Assembly: GCF_007655305.1 (NCBI RefSeq)
Contig: NZ_VLOG01000058.1
Span: 1-64,000 of the forward strand
Direction: 5' to 3'
DNA length: 64,000 bases
Origin: Algoriphagus algorifonticola
GTDB lineage: Bacteria; Bacteroidota; Bacteroidia; Cytophagales; Cyclobacteriaceae
This document shows positions 7,704 through 17,160 of this stretch, piece by piece (position 1 is the first letter of the stretch; each line of letters begins with the position of its first letter). The notes beneath the pieces were generated by a model, which saw only the letters and a list, made by a program, of their open reading frames with translations, searched no databases and had not been told where the DNA came from. The position numbers and the translations under genes are program-made.

Positions 7704-8570
7704 ATGAAAAAGACAATTCAATTTTTTTGCATTTTAATGCTAACAGCAGGATTTATTTCCTGTTCTTCTGATGGAGGAGATGGACCCAATCCGGGTAATG
7801 GAGTAGCTAAAGTTCCAATTCCATCTACTGGGTACACTTCCCCGAATTCCTATACAGGAATGACTTTGGTCTGGGAAGATGATTTCAATGGAAGTTCTTT
7901 GGACGCGGCAAATTGGTCGCATGAGACAGGTACTGGACAGAATGGTTGGGGAAACAATGAGCTCCAATACTACAGATCTCAAAATACCAGTTTTCAGGAT
8001 GGACATTTGATTATTACCGCTAAAGAGGAAGATTTTGGGAGCAGAAAATACACCTCTTCTAGAATTGTTTCTATGAATAAGAAGCAATTTAGATATGGTA
8101 GGATAGACGTTCGGGCAGTTATGCCAAGAGGACAGGGGTTGTGGCCTGCTGTCTGGATGCTTGGTTCAAACTTTCAAACTGAGGGTTGGCCAGCTTGTGG
8201 AGAGATAGACATCATGGAGATGGTAGGTGGGCAAGGCCGTGAAAATACTGTTCATGGGACAGTTCACTGGTCAAATAATGGTTCACATGCCGAATTTGGA
8301 GGTAAGAAGACTAAAAGCAATGGCACATTGGCAGACGAGTTCCATGTTTATTCTATCGAATGGGATGCTACTTCCATCAAATGGTTTTTGGACAATCAAC
8401 AGTATCATGTAATCGATACGACTCCAGCCGAATTAGATGAGTTTAGAAGAAGCTTTTTCTTTATCATGAATGTCGCTGTGGGCGGAAATTGGCCTGGGTC
8501 TCCCAATGCCACGACCACCTTTCCTCAGCATATGATTGTAGATTACGTAAGAGTATTTCAAAAACAATAA
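7704..8570 (+). CDS. Glycoside hydrolase family 16 endo-beta-glucanase lipoprotein (laminarinase-like)
   Basis: This lipoprotein of 288 residues has its lipobox ending at Cys20 (FISC) and a Ser/Asp/Gly linker consistent with surface display. The GH16 signature EIDIME supplies nucleophile Glu167, Asp169 and acid/base Glu172. The aromatic substrate-cleft segments MPRGQGLWPAVWMLG and YSIEWDATSIKWFLD are present. The insertion-free motif form is typical of endo-1,3- or 1,3(4)-beta-glucanases acting on laminarin or mixed-linkage glucan. A GTG two codons upstream (7698) is also possible, but the ATG at 7704 gives a normal signal peptide. It follows the duplicated-domain lipoprotein and is probably co-regulated by the divergent sensor. 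Confidence 0.92.
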   Translation: MKKTIQFFCILMLTAGFISCSSDGGDGPNPGNGVAKVPIPSTGYTSPNSYTGMTLVWEDDFNGSSLDAANWSHETGTGQNGWGNNELQYYRSQNTSFQDGHLIITAKEEDFGSRKYTSSRIVSMNKKQFRYGRIDVRAVMPRGQGLWPAVWMLGSNFQTEGWPACGEIDIMEMVGGQGRENTVHGTVHWSNNGSHAEFGGKKTKSNGTLADEFHVYSIEWDATSIKWFLDNQQYHVIDTTPAELDEFRRSFFFIMNVAVGGNWPGSPNATTTFPQHMIVDYVRVFQKQ

Positions 8571-8594
8571 AAAAGCCCTTCGGGGCTTTTTTTA
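8571..8594. terminator. Bidirectional terminator between convergent genes
   Basis: AAAAGCCC-TTCG-GGGCTTTT (stem 8571-8578 with 8583-8590, UUCG-type tetraloop) has A and T runs on both sides. It ends the GH16 gene on the plus strand and the alpha/beta hydrolase gene on the minus strand, whose stop codon lies at its edge. Confidence 0.92.
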
Positions 8595-9392
8595 TTTTCT
8601 TTCAAGTAACCACTCTTCGATTAACCTATTGACTTCTTCTGGTTTTTCGATACAGCTGCTATGCCCTGCCCCTGCAATCATATGCAGTTCAGCTTTTTCA
8701 ATTCCCATTTGGATAAATTTCGCTTTTTCCGGTTTAGTTGCGACGTCTTCATCTCCAACTATGATCATGGTAGGGCGTTTGATATCAGCAAGCTCAGACT
8801 CCACTCCTTTTCTATAGATCACACCTTCAACAGGCCCTGTTATAGCCCTTTTATTAGCCATCAATTGCTTTTTCCAATACTTAACTTCGGCCTGATTACT
8901 TTCTTTGGCCAGCCAAGATCCCGCAAACATGATTGGCATTACCTTATTGGCTACGGGCGGGATTACTCCCAGCCATTTCACTATTCCATTTAGAGTTTTA
9001 TACTTTGGGAGGTTTTCAACTGGTTCTGCATTTGCAGAGGTTTCCAATAATATTAAGCTTTTTATTAAATGAGGATGGCGGGAAGCAAGTCTCATACCTA
9101 CAAACCCTCCCATGGATAATCCAATAAAATGAACTGGTCCTTCGACTAGATTTTGTATCAACTCAGCCGCATCCTCCGCAACCGTCTCCATATCGTATGG
9201 AGCCTTAGCCTCACTTTGTCCTTGACCTCTATGATCATAGGCAATCACCCGATATCTTTTCGAAAAATGAGCGATTTGCTCCCTAAACATATGATAACTC
9301 CAAAGTAGACCATGAGAGAAAACCAGGGTTTCCTTTCCACTGCCTTTTTCCTCATAAAAGAGCCTTACTCCATTAACCGTAATTGTAGGCAT
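8592..9392 (-). CDS. Alpha/beta hydrolase
   Basis: This 266-residue alpha/beta-fold hydrolase has an HGLL oxyanion segment near residue 27 and the nucleophile elbow GLSMGG with Ser93. Asp216 in GDEDVATKP and His244 in GAGHSS complete the triad. It has no signal peptide, so it is cytoplasmic. The overall pattern (DHRGQGQS, GLSMGGFVGMRLA) resembles 3-oxoadipate enol-lactonase and related esterases, but no pathway partners are adjacent, so the substrate is unknown. It stands alone between a convergent GH16 gene and a co-directional amidohydrolase gene. Confidence 0.85.
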   Translation of the reverse strand: MPTITVNGVRLFYEEKGSGKETLVFSHGLLWSYHMFREQIAHFSKRYRVIAYDHRGQGQSEAKAPYDMETVAEDAAELIQNLVEGPVHFIGLSMGGFVGMRLASRHPHLIKSLILLETSANAEPVENLPKYKTLNGIVKWLGVIPPVANKVMPIMFAGSWLAKESNQAEVKYWKKQLMANKRAITGPVEGVIYRKGVESELADIKRPTMIIVGDEDVATKPEKAKFIQMGIEKAELHMIAGAGHSSCIEKPEEVNRLIEEWLLERK

Positions 9393-9429
9393 AGCTAATT
9401 GCTTTTAAGGAATAAACTTTAGAAAAATA

Positions 9430-9469
9430 AAAAAATGAGAATAGAAAAAGTCTCTAAATCCTATTCCCA
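9430..9469 (-). terminator. Probable terminator after the amidohydrolase gene
   Basis: TGAGAATAG (9436-9444) pairs imperfectly with CTATTCCCA (9461-9469), and on the minus strand the stem is followed by a long T-rich run (9424-9435). The stem is short and the loop is 16 bases, so support is moderate. Confidence 0.45.
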
Positions 9470-9485
9470 TTTGCTTATTTACCTA

Positions 9486-11072
9486 TTACCAATCCAAGCC
9501 TGGCTGCTTTAGTGAAGTATTTTCTTTCTCTTTGGCTTCCTCCACCATTTTCTTCACATCAGCAAGAAGTTGCTTAGCATCGTAGACAATCCCATCCTTG
9601 ATGGTGTATTTTACGCCACCTACCCGAATTGGTTTATTATTTTTATCAATCCTGATCGCTCCCGTTCCATAGAGTACTTTCAGATTTTGTAATGGATTTT
9701 CCTCTACGATCACCATATCCGCTAATTTCCCTACTTCCACTGTACCAAGCGTCTTCTCAAGCCCCAAAGCTTCTGCTCCATACATAGTGGCCGATCGAAT
9801 AACTTCCAATGGATGAAAACCCGCTTCCCTAAGAAGCTCCATTTCCCTGATGTAAGCAAATCCATATAGCTGGTAAATAAAGCCTGAATCAGAGCCAGTA
9901 GTCACTCTTCCTCCTCTGTTTTTATATTCATTGACAAAAGTCATCCAAAGACGATAATTTTCTTTCCATTGCAACTCTTCCTCTGTGGTCCAATCAAACC
10001 AATAAGAGCCGTGAGACTGCCTGCTAGGGGCATAGAATCGCCATAGAGAAGGCAAAGTATATACTTCATGCCATTCGGCAGTCCGAGCTCTCATCAGATC
10101 TCTATTAGCTTCATAAATATTGAAGGTAGGATCTAGTGTAAAGTCCAGTTCCAATAATTCATTCATGACATTATTCCAATGCTCGGAATATGGGGGTGCT
10201 GCTTGTTTCCAAAGCTTGCCTGCCTCAGCAAATCGATGCTGCTCATTCTGATAATTGTAATCCAGTCTAAAATCCTGGATAGTTCTGTCCTGAAACAAAG
10301 CCTCCGGTAATCCATACCAATGCTCCATGGAGGTCAAACCTGCTCTGGCAGAATTCAAAACATTCCATCTGGCGACATCCAGTTGTTGATGATGCATTGC
10401 TGATCGTAAACCAATTCTCTTATTCTCAGAAATTGCAGCTTCCATGACTTCCGGCTTTGCTCCGAAAAATTTGATCCCATCCGCACCTTTCGCTTTATTT
10501 TGATTCACCCAAGCTTTGGCTTGATCCGCTGTAGTAATTGGGCTTTCAGAACCCTGCCCAAAAGCTGTATATGCTAAAATCCTAGGCGCAGTAATCTGGT
10601 TTTTCGCAGACCTGTTTTTCTGACTTAGTACCCAGTCCAATCCATTCCCTGCAGAAGGGTCACGAACAGTAGTGACGCCATGAGCCATCCATAATTTATA
10701 GACATACTCTGCTGGTGTGCCTTGTCCAGTACCTCCAATATGCGCATGCATATCAATGAATCCTGGAAGCAAGTAATGACCTTCCAAATCCAACACCTTG
10801 GTTTTCTCATCTGCTTGAGGCCTTCTCGACTCATTAATTGGCAATCCTGGATAACCTACATTCTGAATACGGGTAATGATGTTTTTTTCAATTACAATAT
10901 CCACTGGACCCGTGGGTGGCGCTCCTGTGCCATCGATTAAAACGACTCCTCTTAAAATTAACTTGTCATATGGACCATCTCCTTCTCCCCTATCTGGGGC
11001 AGGTTGAATTTGTGCTGACAGCTGAATCGTTGCAGTCAAGCAGATTACAGCTAATAAAATTTTCTTTAACAT
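9486..11072 (-). CDS. Secreted amidohydrolase-family protein
   Basis: This is a metal-dependent amidohydrolase of about 528 residues. The ATG at 11072 starts a clean signal peptide (MLKKILLAVICLTA, cleavage after SAQ); an ATG 51 bp upstream (11123) would place 17 extra residues before it. The metal-binding HAHIGG motif follows LLPGFIDM. Further downstream are a KFFGAKPE region, SAMHHQQLD, and a GSDSG segment that supplies the usual last aspartate. Periplasmic imidazolonepropionase/prolidase-like amidohydrolases of this kind are common in Bacteroidota, and peptide or cyclic-amide substrates are typical. The exact substrate is not readable. No operon partner is evident. Confidence 0.85.
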   Translation of the reverse strand: MLKKILLAVICLTATIQLSAQIQPAPDRGEGDGPYDKLILRGVVLIDGTGAPPTGPVDIVIEKNIITRIQNVGYPGLPINESRRPQADEKTKVLDLEGHYLLPGFIDMHAHIGGTGQGTPAEYVYKLWMAHGVTTVRDPSAGNGLDWVLSQKNRSAKNQITAPRILAYTAFGQGSESPITTADQAKAWVNQNKAKGADGIKFFGAKPEVMEAAISENKRIGLRSAMHHQQLDVARWNVLNSARAGLTSMEHWYGLPEALFQDRTIQDFRLDYNYQNEQHRFAEAGKLWKQAAPPYSEHWNNVMNELLELDFTLDPTFNIYEANRDLMRARTAEWHEVYTLPSLWRFYAPSRQSHGSYWFDWTTEEELQWKENYRLWMTFVNEYKNRGGRVTTGSDSGFIYQLYGFAYIREMELLREAGFHPLEVIRSATMYGAEALGLEKTLGTVEVGKLADMVIVEENPLQNLKVLYGTGAIRIDKNNKPIRVGGVKYTIKDGIVYDAKQLLADVKKMVEEAKEKENTSLKQPGLDW

Positions 11073-11149
11073 ACGGTTGGTGCTTGATAAGGTGCAATAA
11101 GATAAGGTAAAAAGCCAAATCATAAAATGGATTTTGGATAAGCAGAAAT

Positions 11150-11178
11150 GAAAAAGGCCCTGAATGAACAGAGCCTTT
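11150..11178 (-). terminator. Terminator after fabI
   Basis: A 10-bp stem with one mismatch (11153-11162 with 11169-11178) has a six-base loop and is followed on the minus strand by TTTTT. It lies 20 bp beyond the fabI stop codon. Confidence 0.7.
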
Positions 11179-11197
11179 AAAAATATTCTTTAATGAA

Positions 11198-12013
11198 TTA
11201 TAAATCTTTAAACTTTTCCATGATATCCTCCGAGATTCCCGTGAAAGAATATCCTCCATCATGAAACAGGTTTTGCATGGTCACCATTTTAGTCAAATCA
11301 GAAAACATGGTCACGATGTAATCTGCACAGGCATCCGCAGATGCATTTCCTAGTGGAGACAAGGCCTCTGCAAAATTGAAGAAGGAATCAAATCCTCCGA
11401 TTCCAGTACCTGCCGTGGTTTTGGTTGGAGATTGTGAAATAGTATTCACCCTCACTTTCTTAAGCTTTCCAAATCTATAGCCATAGCCTCTTGCTATGCT
11501 TTCCAATAATGCTTTCGCATCTGCCATATCAGTGTAGAATGGGAATACTCTTTGAGCGGCGATATAGGACAAACCTACAATTGAACCCCACTCCTTCATC
11601 ACGTCCATTTTCTCTGCCACATGCATCATTTTATGAAATGAGATAGCAGAAACGTCGTAGGACTTATTCAACCAATCGTAATTCAGCTCACCGTAGGAGC
11701 GTCCCTTTCTGATGTTAGGCGACATTCCTATTGAATGCAACAGGAAGTCAAAATCAGCTCCTAAAAACTCTTTGGCTTCAGTATACAATTTCTCGATATC
11801 CTCCACCACAGTGGCGTCAGCCGGAATTACAATGGTGTCACATTCCTTTGCAAGCTCATTAATGGCTCCCATACGCATGGCGATTGGAGCATTTGTCAAT
11901 ACGAACTTCGCACCTTGTTCTTTAGCCTTGAGTGCTGTTTTCCAGGCAATTGAGTTTTCGTCTAAGGCACCGGTGATGATCCCTACTTTTCCTTTTAGCA
12001 AATTTTCTGGCAT
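11198..12013 (-). CDS. fabI: Enoyl-[acyl-carrier-protein] reductase (NADH)
   Basis: FabI catalyses the last reduction of the fatty-acid elongation cycle. The protein, about 271 residues, is a short-chain dehydrogenase with the FabI-type N-terminus GKVGIITGALDENSIAW. The catalytic Tyr-x6-Lys pair occurs in YTDMADAK (about residues 158 and 165), and the substrate-loop region is NTISQSPTKTTAG. A longer frame uses a TTG at 12034, but it would overlap a TATTTTTG promoter-like box (12032-12039, minus strand), so the ATG at 12013 is preferred. It is the target family of triclosan and diazaborines. It sits downstream of recN but probably has its own promoter. Confidence 0.95.
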   Translation of the reverse strand: MPENLLKGKVGIITGALDENSIAWKTALKAKEQGAKFVLTNAPIAMRMGAINELAKECDTIVIPADATVVEDIEKLYTEAKEFLGADFDFLLHSIGMSPNIRKGRSYGELNYDWLNKSYDVSAISFHKMMHVAEKMDVMKEWGSIVGLSYIAAQRVFPFYTDMADAKALLESIARGYGYRFGKLKKVRVNTISQSPTKTTAGTGIGGFDSFFNFAEALSPLGNASADACADYIVTMFSDLTKMVTMQNLFHDGGYSFTGISEDIMEKFKDL

Positions 12014-12075
12014 ATAGCTTTTGATTGATGTCAAAAATACGCTGTAAAAATAGGAATTTTCCGGGAATAGCCGCC

Positions 12076-13728
12076 TTAATTCAACAAGAGCTCTCGAGCG
12101 CTCTCTACTGCAGAGGAGGAAGGATTGGATCCAGCAATCATTTTTGCGAGTTCTTCTACTCTCTCAGAATCATCTAATAATTTGATTTTGCTGACTGTAC
12201 GTTCAGATTGATTATCCTTGAAAACAAAATAATGTCTATCTCCTTTTGCCGCTACTTGTGGTAAATGAGTAATACAGATCACTTGGTGCTTCTTGGAAAT
12301 TTCTTTCATCATCCTTACCATCTGCAAGGCCACTTCTCCTGAGATCCCTGTATCAATCTCGTCAAAAATCAAAGTTGGCAGGGCCATCTTATCAGCCATG
12401 AGATACTTTATCCCGAAAAGCAATCTCGAAAACTCCCCTCCGGAAGCCACTTTTTTCAAAGCTTGAGGTTGAGCCCCTTTATTTGCGGTAAATAACAACT
12501 CAATTTCATCCAATCCACTTGCTGAAGGAGGTATACTCTTTTGTTCTATTTGAATCTTAGCATTCTCCATTCCCAAATCCGCCAAAAGCCCTTGCAAGGA
12601 GGATTCAAATACCTTAAAACAAGATTTTCTTTTTTCGCTCAAAAGCCTTCCGGCATCCAGCATTTCTTTTTCAGATAGCTTGAGCTTCTTTTCTGCCTCA
12701 GCCAAATTCTCATCGAGATTCTGAAACTGAAAAACTTTGTCTGCCAATTCACTTTCAATCTGAATCAGCTCTTCTACAGAATTAACTCCATGCTTTTTTT
12801 GCAGCTGATATATCTTACTCAGCCTTTCCCGAATCTCTTCCAGCTTTTCAAAATCAATCTCCACTTTGCTTTCTTCATCGGCCAAAGTCTCAGCAAGGTC
12901 CTTCATTTCTATATAGGCCTCCTGAAATCTTTCCTGAATTCCAGAGAATTTATGAGCCAAACGAGCCAAGGACTGTAGTCCCTGTTGCACTTGTCCCAAA
13001 CCCTGAATTAAGCCGACTTGATCTTCGTGAAAAAGATTCAACATCTCATTGATTCGAAGCTTGATATCTTCCGCATTTTCAAGAATCTCCTGACTGGATT
13101 CCAGCTCCTCCTGCTCGCCCTTTTGCAAGCTCAATACGCTCAATTCATCCAATAAAAACTGATTGAAGTCAGCCTCCTTCTGTAGATCTGCCGCCTCTTT
13201 TTGAAGTTTCTCAAAGGCCTTCTTGATACTTCTGTAGTGTTGGAAGGCTCTTTTAAAGGAATCGAGTTCACCTGAACTTTGCGCAAAAGCATCCACTAGT
13301 CCCAGCTGATAGTTACCGTCTGCAAGTTGGAGTGTATCATGTTGCGAATGAACATCCATTAATTTTACTCCTAGCTCCTTGAGAACGTCCAAAAGCACTG
13401 GAGTATCGTTGATAAAGGATCTGGATTTACCACTAGGGGAGATTTCTCTTCGAATGATGCATTGATGATCAAAATCAAGTTCTTGGGCTTCGAAAAAAGC
13501 TTTTAAGCCATAATTACCTATTTCAAAAATTCCTTCAATGATGCATTTTTTATCCTCATGCAGCAGTACTTTGGTATCGGCTCTTTTCCCCAAAAGCAAG
13601 CCCACGGCACCCAGCATAATTGATTTACCAGCGCCAGTCTCACCCGTAATCATGCTCAAAGCAGAGCTAGGTTGCATTTGCAACTCATCTATCAAGGCAT
13701 AATTGGAAATACTCAGTGATTTTAGCAT
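12076..13728 (-). CDS. recN: DNA repair protein RecN
   Basis: RecN is an SMC-like ATPase acting in double-strand break repair. The 550-residue protein has Walker A GETGAGKS at 29-36 and a long central coiled coil (about 150-370). A C-terminal ABC signature region (VASGGEFSRLLFG) and Walker B (LIFDEIDTGISGE) are followed by a HxxxVxxITHLPQVAA switch. It is the last gene of the bamD-rpoZ-coaBC-porD-recN run; the gap to porD is 36 bp. Length and motif order match the family. Confidence 0.96.
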   Translation of the reverse strand: MLKSLSISNYALIDELQMQPSSALSMITGETGAGKSIMLGAVGLLLGKRADTKVLLHEDKKCIIEGIFEIGNYGLKAFFEAQELDFDHQCIIRREISPSGKSRSFINDTPVLLDVLKELGVKLMDVHSQHDTLQLADGNYQLGLVDAFAQSSGELDSFKRAFQHYRSIKKAFEKLQKEAADLQKEADFNQFLLDELSVLSLQKGEQEELESSQEILENAEDIKLRINEMLNLFHEDQVGLIQGLGQVQQGLQSLARLAHKFSGIQERFQEAYIEMKDLAETLADEESKVEIDFEKLEEIRERLSKIYQLQKKHGVNSVEELIQIESELADKVFQFQNLDENLAEAEKKLKLSEKEMLDAGRLLSEKRKSCFKVFESSLQGLLADLGMENAKIQIEQKSIPPSASGLDEIELLFTANKGAQPQALKKVASGGEFSRLLFGIKYLMADKMALPTLIFDEIDTGISGEVALQMVRMMKEISKKHQVICITHLPQVAAKGDRHYFVFKDNQSERTVSKIKLLDDSERVEELAKMIAGSNPSSSAVESARELLLN

Positions 13729-13764
13729 TACTTTTTGGAATATTACAAAGCTAAAAAAAGAGAC

Positions 13765-14667
13765 TTAGCTTTTCAGCAGCTCATTGTACTTTCTGGCATT
13801 ATTTGGATCCACCTGAAGCAGCAACTCCACCGCTTCGGTCCGAATTTCAAATGGAGCATTCTTCAAAACGTTTGAAATCTCGTCACTTTTGGCATCCATA
13901 AATGATATAGTGAAAATCCCATTGGGCTGAGTTTTGTTTGCATTCGCAACCAGTTTGATCGCCTCCAAAATGTTTTTGTAGGCTTGATCGGGCTCAATCT
14001 GTAAAATATCCAAACCCTGTCGATGATAGAGATAATAAGCCTCTCTGATTGAGGAAAAAACGGATGAAGTGTAAATATCATTGATCAACCAATAGCGATT
14101 TCTACGGTCTGATGTACTTTGTACCCAGCCTGCACGACCAGATTGCTGGGCATTGTTTACAATATCATTGGCAATCGCAAAAAATGGATCTCCTCCCTTA
14201 TTTTCGAAGGTATCATAATCCAATCCCAAAGCTATATTGGCATAAAAAGCCAAAAGAGAACTGATATTATTCAAAAAAGTAAACCGATTGAACTCCAGTG
14301 GCTGGGACTCTATAAATTCAAAATTCCAGTTTCTGTCGGCAAAGTTGAAGACTAAACTTTCATAATCGGTCCCATAGATGGGTCGGACAGTCTGTATTTG
14401 AACAGTTGCTGAATAAATACCAACCTGAGGCACCTCATTAATGGTAATTAGTAGATTTCCTTTGATCCTTTCTTCAGGTTTAAATTCATCCGAAGTCCAT
14501 GATCTTCCATTGAGAAACTGCTCGAAAGAAGTTTTCATCTGATCAAAAATATTGGTATTCTGAATCCTCGCCCGATCACTGTTAATGATGACGGTAAAAT
14601 TGAGTTCCTGAGCAGAAACTCTCAATCCAAGTCCTAAAAAAAGAATAGCGAAGAGCAGTTTTTTCAT
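13765..14667 (-). CDS. porD: DUF4835 family protein, type IX secretion protein PorD
   Basis: This secreted protein of 300 residues begins with MKKLLFAILFLGLG and a cleavage site near VSAQ. The conserved segments EERIKGNLLITINEVP, NFAFADRNW-like and YHRQGLDILQIEPDQAY belong to DUF4835, a family restricted to Bacteroidota. Some annotations call it PorD and tie it to the type IX secretion system; its biochemical role is not settled. The 14706 start in the long frame would overlap coaBC, and the ATG at 14667 gives a proper signal peptide. Placement between coaBC and recN is a conserved arrangement in the phylum. Confidence 0.85.
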   Translation of the reverse strand: MKKLLFAILFLGLGLRVSAQELNFTVIINSDRARIQNTNIFDQMKTSFEQFLNGRSWTSDEFKPEERIKGNLLITINEVPQVGIYSATVQIQTVRPIYGTDYESLVFNFADRNWNFEFIESQPLEFNRFTFLNNISSLLAFYANIALGLDYDTFENKGGDPFFAIANDIVNNAQQSGRAGWVQSTSDRRNRYWLINDIYTSSVFSSIREAYYLYHRQGLDILQIEPDQAYKNILEAIKLVANANKTQPNGIFTISFMDAKSDEISNVLKNAPFEIRTEAVELLLQVDPNNARKYNELLKS

Positions 14668-14690
14668 TCCTCTAAAAATAAGTGAATTTA

Positions 14691-15905
14691 TCAGGCTTCT
14701 TCCCAAAGCTCCAATTTTTTGATTTCATCCAGAATAAACTCTGCGATTTCAGTTTTTGGAGCCAGTGGAGATTCTATTTTTTCTGCTTTGTTGGTGAAAA
14801 TGGTGACCTTGTTGGTATCTAAACGAAAACCTGCCCCTTTTTCTTTCATCGAATTGAGAACAATGAGGTCAAAGTTTTTCTTTTTCAATTTAGCCTGAGC
14901 ATTTTCTGACTCATTCTCTGTCTCCAAGGCAAACCCAACATGAATTTGATTAAGGCTTTTATTTGCACCTAATGATTGAGCGATATCCACATTTTTTTTG
15001 AGTTGAATACTCATCTGAGAATCGTTCTTTTTTATTTTTTCAGGTGCAACTTCAGCGGGTCCATAGTCAGCTACTGCTGCTGTAAAAACTGCATAATCAC
15101 AATCAGTATGAAAAGATTTTGCTGCATTATACATTTCTTGAGCTGATTTGACATCGACCCATTGGAACTTCTTTTTTTCTACAGGAATGGAAACTGGCCC
15201 TGAAACCACATAAACATCAGCGCCTCTATTTTTAAAAGATTCAGCAAGGGCGTATCCCATTTTGCCGCTGGAATGATTGCTGATATACCTTACCGGATCT
15301 ATCGCTTCTTGAGTAGGCCCCATAGTAATCAGGACCTTTTTTCCTAAAAAATCATTTTTTTTTTGAAAGAATTTAAAAAGTTCCTCCAAAATGTGTTCTG
15401 GCTCCATCATTCTTCCCTGACCGGAAAGACCGCTTGCCAATTCTCCCGACTCCGCCTCCAAAATATGATTTCCAAAATTGGAGAGTGTTTGAATATTTTT
15501 TTGCACCGATGGATGCTGATACATATCCAAATCCATGGCTGGGGCAACCATAACAGGGCATTTTGCAGATAAATAAACTGCAGTGAGTAGATTGTCACAG
15601 ATCCCGTTAGCAAACTTTGCTAAGGTATTGGCACTAATCGGTGCAACTAAAATTAAATCTGCCCAAAGCCCCAGGTCTACATGATTATTCCATTCGCCGG
15701 TTTCATCTTTTTGGAATTGATGTAAAACAGGCCTCTTGGATAAGGTAGATAATGTCAATGGGGTAATAAAATCAAGAGCAGAAGCGCTCATGATGATTTG
15801 CACTTCTGCTCCTTCTTTGACTAATAAGCGGGTTAGAAAAGCAGACTTGTATGCGGCAATACTACCGGTTACGCCAAGTATGATTCGCTTTCCTTTGAGG
15901 CTCAT
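14691..15905 (-). CDS. coaBC: Bifunctional phosphopantothenoylcysteine decarboxylase/phosphopantothenate-cysteine ligase
   Basis: CoaBC performs two steps of coenzyme A synthesis. In the 404-residue protein the N-terminal flavin decarboxylase (about 1-185) shows GVTGSIAAYK, the catalytic histidine in NNHVDLG and the SANT loop. The substrate-clamp motif reads PAMDLDMY instead of the PAMNxxMW of many bacteria. The C-terminal ligase (about 190-400) has GPTQEAIDPVRYISNHSSGKMG. The gene starts 2 bp after the rpoZ stop, showing one transcription unit. Confidence 0.96.
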   Translation of the reverse strand: MSLKGKRIILGVTGSIAAYKSAFLTRLLVKEGAEVQIIMSASALDFITPLTLSTLSKRPVLHQFQKDETGEWNNHVDLGLWADLILVAPISANTLAKFANGICDNLLTAVYLSAKCPVMVAPAMDLDMYQHPSVQKNIQTLSNFGNHILEAESGELASGLSGQGRMMEPEHILEELFKFFQKKNDFLGKKVLITMGPTQEAIDPVRYISNHSSGKMGYALAESFKNRGADVYVVSGPVSIPVEKKKFQWVDVKSAQEMYNAAKSFHTDCDYAVFTAAVADYGPAEVAPEKIKKNDSQMSIQLKKNVDIAQSLGANKSLNQIHVGFALETENESENAQAKLKKKNFDLIVLNSMKEKGAGFRLDTNKVTIFTNKAEKIESPLAPKTEIAEFILDEIKKLELWEEA

Positions 15906-15907
15906 TT

Positions 15908-16222
15908 TTATTGGCCTTCTTCCTGCTCTGGGAATCTGTAAAACACCTTTTTCTCCATAAACTCTTCCATAGCAAGAGTTGACGGCTTAGGCATTCTTTC
16001 ATAAAACTTGGAGATTTCGATCTGCTCCTTGTTTTCGAATACTTCTTCTAAGTTATCTACCGTGGATGCGAATTCGGAAAGTTTGTTATTCAACTCTTCC
16101 TTCAAATTGGTAGAAATCTGCTTAGCACGCTGTCCAATAATATGGATTGATTCGTAAATGTTGCCAGTGTGATCAGCAACCTTATCCAAATCTCTTGTGA
16201 TGATGGATGGGTTTGTAGCCAT
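15908..16222 (-). CDS. rpoZ: DNA-directed RNA polymerase omega subunit, Bacteroidetes type
   Basis: This 104-residue protein matches the divergent omega family of Bacteroidota rather than E. coli RpoZ in length and sequence. It contains TGNIYESIHIIGQRAKQI, the helix that clamps the beta' C-terminus. Location between bamD and coaBC is the usual one in this phylum. Omega helps assemble and stabilise core RNA polymerase. Confidence 0.85.
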   Translation of the reverse strand: MATNPSIITRDLDKVADHTGNIYESIHIIGQRAKQISTNLKEELNNKLSEFASTVDNLEEVFENKEQIEISKFYERMPKPSTLAMEEFMEKKVFYRFPEQEEGQ

Positions 16223-16237
16223 TTTATATCAATTTAA

Positions 16238-17143
16238 TTAATTATCAATTTTATTTACCTGAGTTACTTCTGCAGTTACGTCAGCTTTTTCAGCCTCGGC
16301 AGCTCTCTCAGCTAATTCTTTTTTCCTTTTGAGATGAGACTCCAATTCCTGACGAGTCTCAGTCTCTATGTTTTTAACCTGCGCAGTAAACTTACTCTCA
16401 GGGTATCTGCGGTAAAAATTGGATGCAAACTTGATCGCATCATTCAATCTTTCCTCTTTTTTGTTGAAAATACTGTTTTCAGCATATCCAGAGCTAACCT
16501 CCACCAATTTGTAAGCTAACTCTTCATTGTATTTACTTTCAGGATAGTCTTTGGCAAAATTCTGAAAGTTGATGATGCAAGCCCGGTAAAAATCTCCGGG
16601 ATAAAGCCCATCCTTTAATCTATAATACATAGAAGCCTCTTGATAGGCTTTTTCTTCAAATCTCCGCTCCAAATCCTGAAGCATTTCTATAGCTCTTTCA
16701 TAACTAGCCGATCCAGGGAATCTGGTCACAAACTGCTGAATGGCAGCTACGGCCTCTCTGCTGCTTTGCTGATCCAAATTATAATCAGGAGCATCTAGAT
16801 AGAGAGAGTACGCATGCATAAACAAAGCCTCTTCTGCTAAAGGGCTTCGATTGTATGTTCTATAGAAATTATTGAAATACCCAGCTGCCTCAATATACCT
16901 TTTGGTTTTGAAGTGACAGTTTGCATAGTTGTAATCAGCCAATTCGGCTTTTTCACTTCCACGAATCACCGGTAAAACCTTGTCATACAAGATGATGGCT
17001 TTATTATATTCTCCCTCCTGATAATATTTATTTGCTCCATTGTAAAGCTCTTCCCAGTTGGTACTTTTTTCCAACTTGCTGAAAGGGCCGCATGAGCCAA
17101 ATAAAAGGATTACTAGAAGAAGATTAAGGTACTGTAAGCGCAT
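16238..17143 (-). CDS. bamD: Outer membrane assembly lipoprotein BamD
   Basis: BamD is the essential lipoprotein of the beta-barrel assembly machine. The product has a lipobox (ILLFGSC, Cys18 from the chosen ATG) and five TPR-like repeats typified by EYNKAIILYDKVL, RYIEAAGYFNNFYRTY and ASYERAIEMLQDL. A charged C-terminal helix follows. The open frame extends to a TTG at 17155, but a strong promoter ends at 17161. The ATGs at 17149 or 17143 are therefore the realistic starts; 17143 gives the tidier signal peptide. It heads the rpoZ-coaBC-porD-recN run. Confidence 0.92.
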   Translation of the reverse strand: MRLQYLNLLLVILLFGSCGPFSKLEKSTNWEELYNGANKYYQEGEYNKAIILYDKVLPVIRGSEKAELADYNYANCHFKTKRYIEAAGYFNNFYRTYNRSPLAEEALFMHAYSLYLDAPDYNLDQQSSREAVAAIQQFVTRFPGSASYERAIEMLQDLERRFEEKAYQEASMYYRLKDGLYPGDFYRACIINFQNFAKDYPESKYNEELAYKLVEVSSGYAENSIFNKKEERLNDAIKFASNFYRRYPESKFTAQVKNIETETRQELESHLKRKKELAERAAEAEKADVTAEVTQVNKIDN

Positions 17144-17160
17144 GTTCATTTTCAAGACCG

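Noticed and set aside
12014..12034. TTG start for FabI
   Set aside because: The TTG overlaps a promoter-like box and adds residues not typical of the family; ATG at 12013 preferred.
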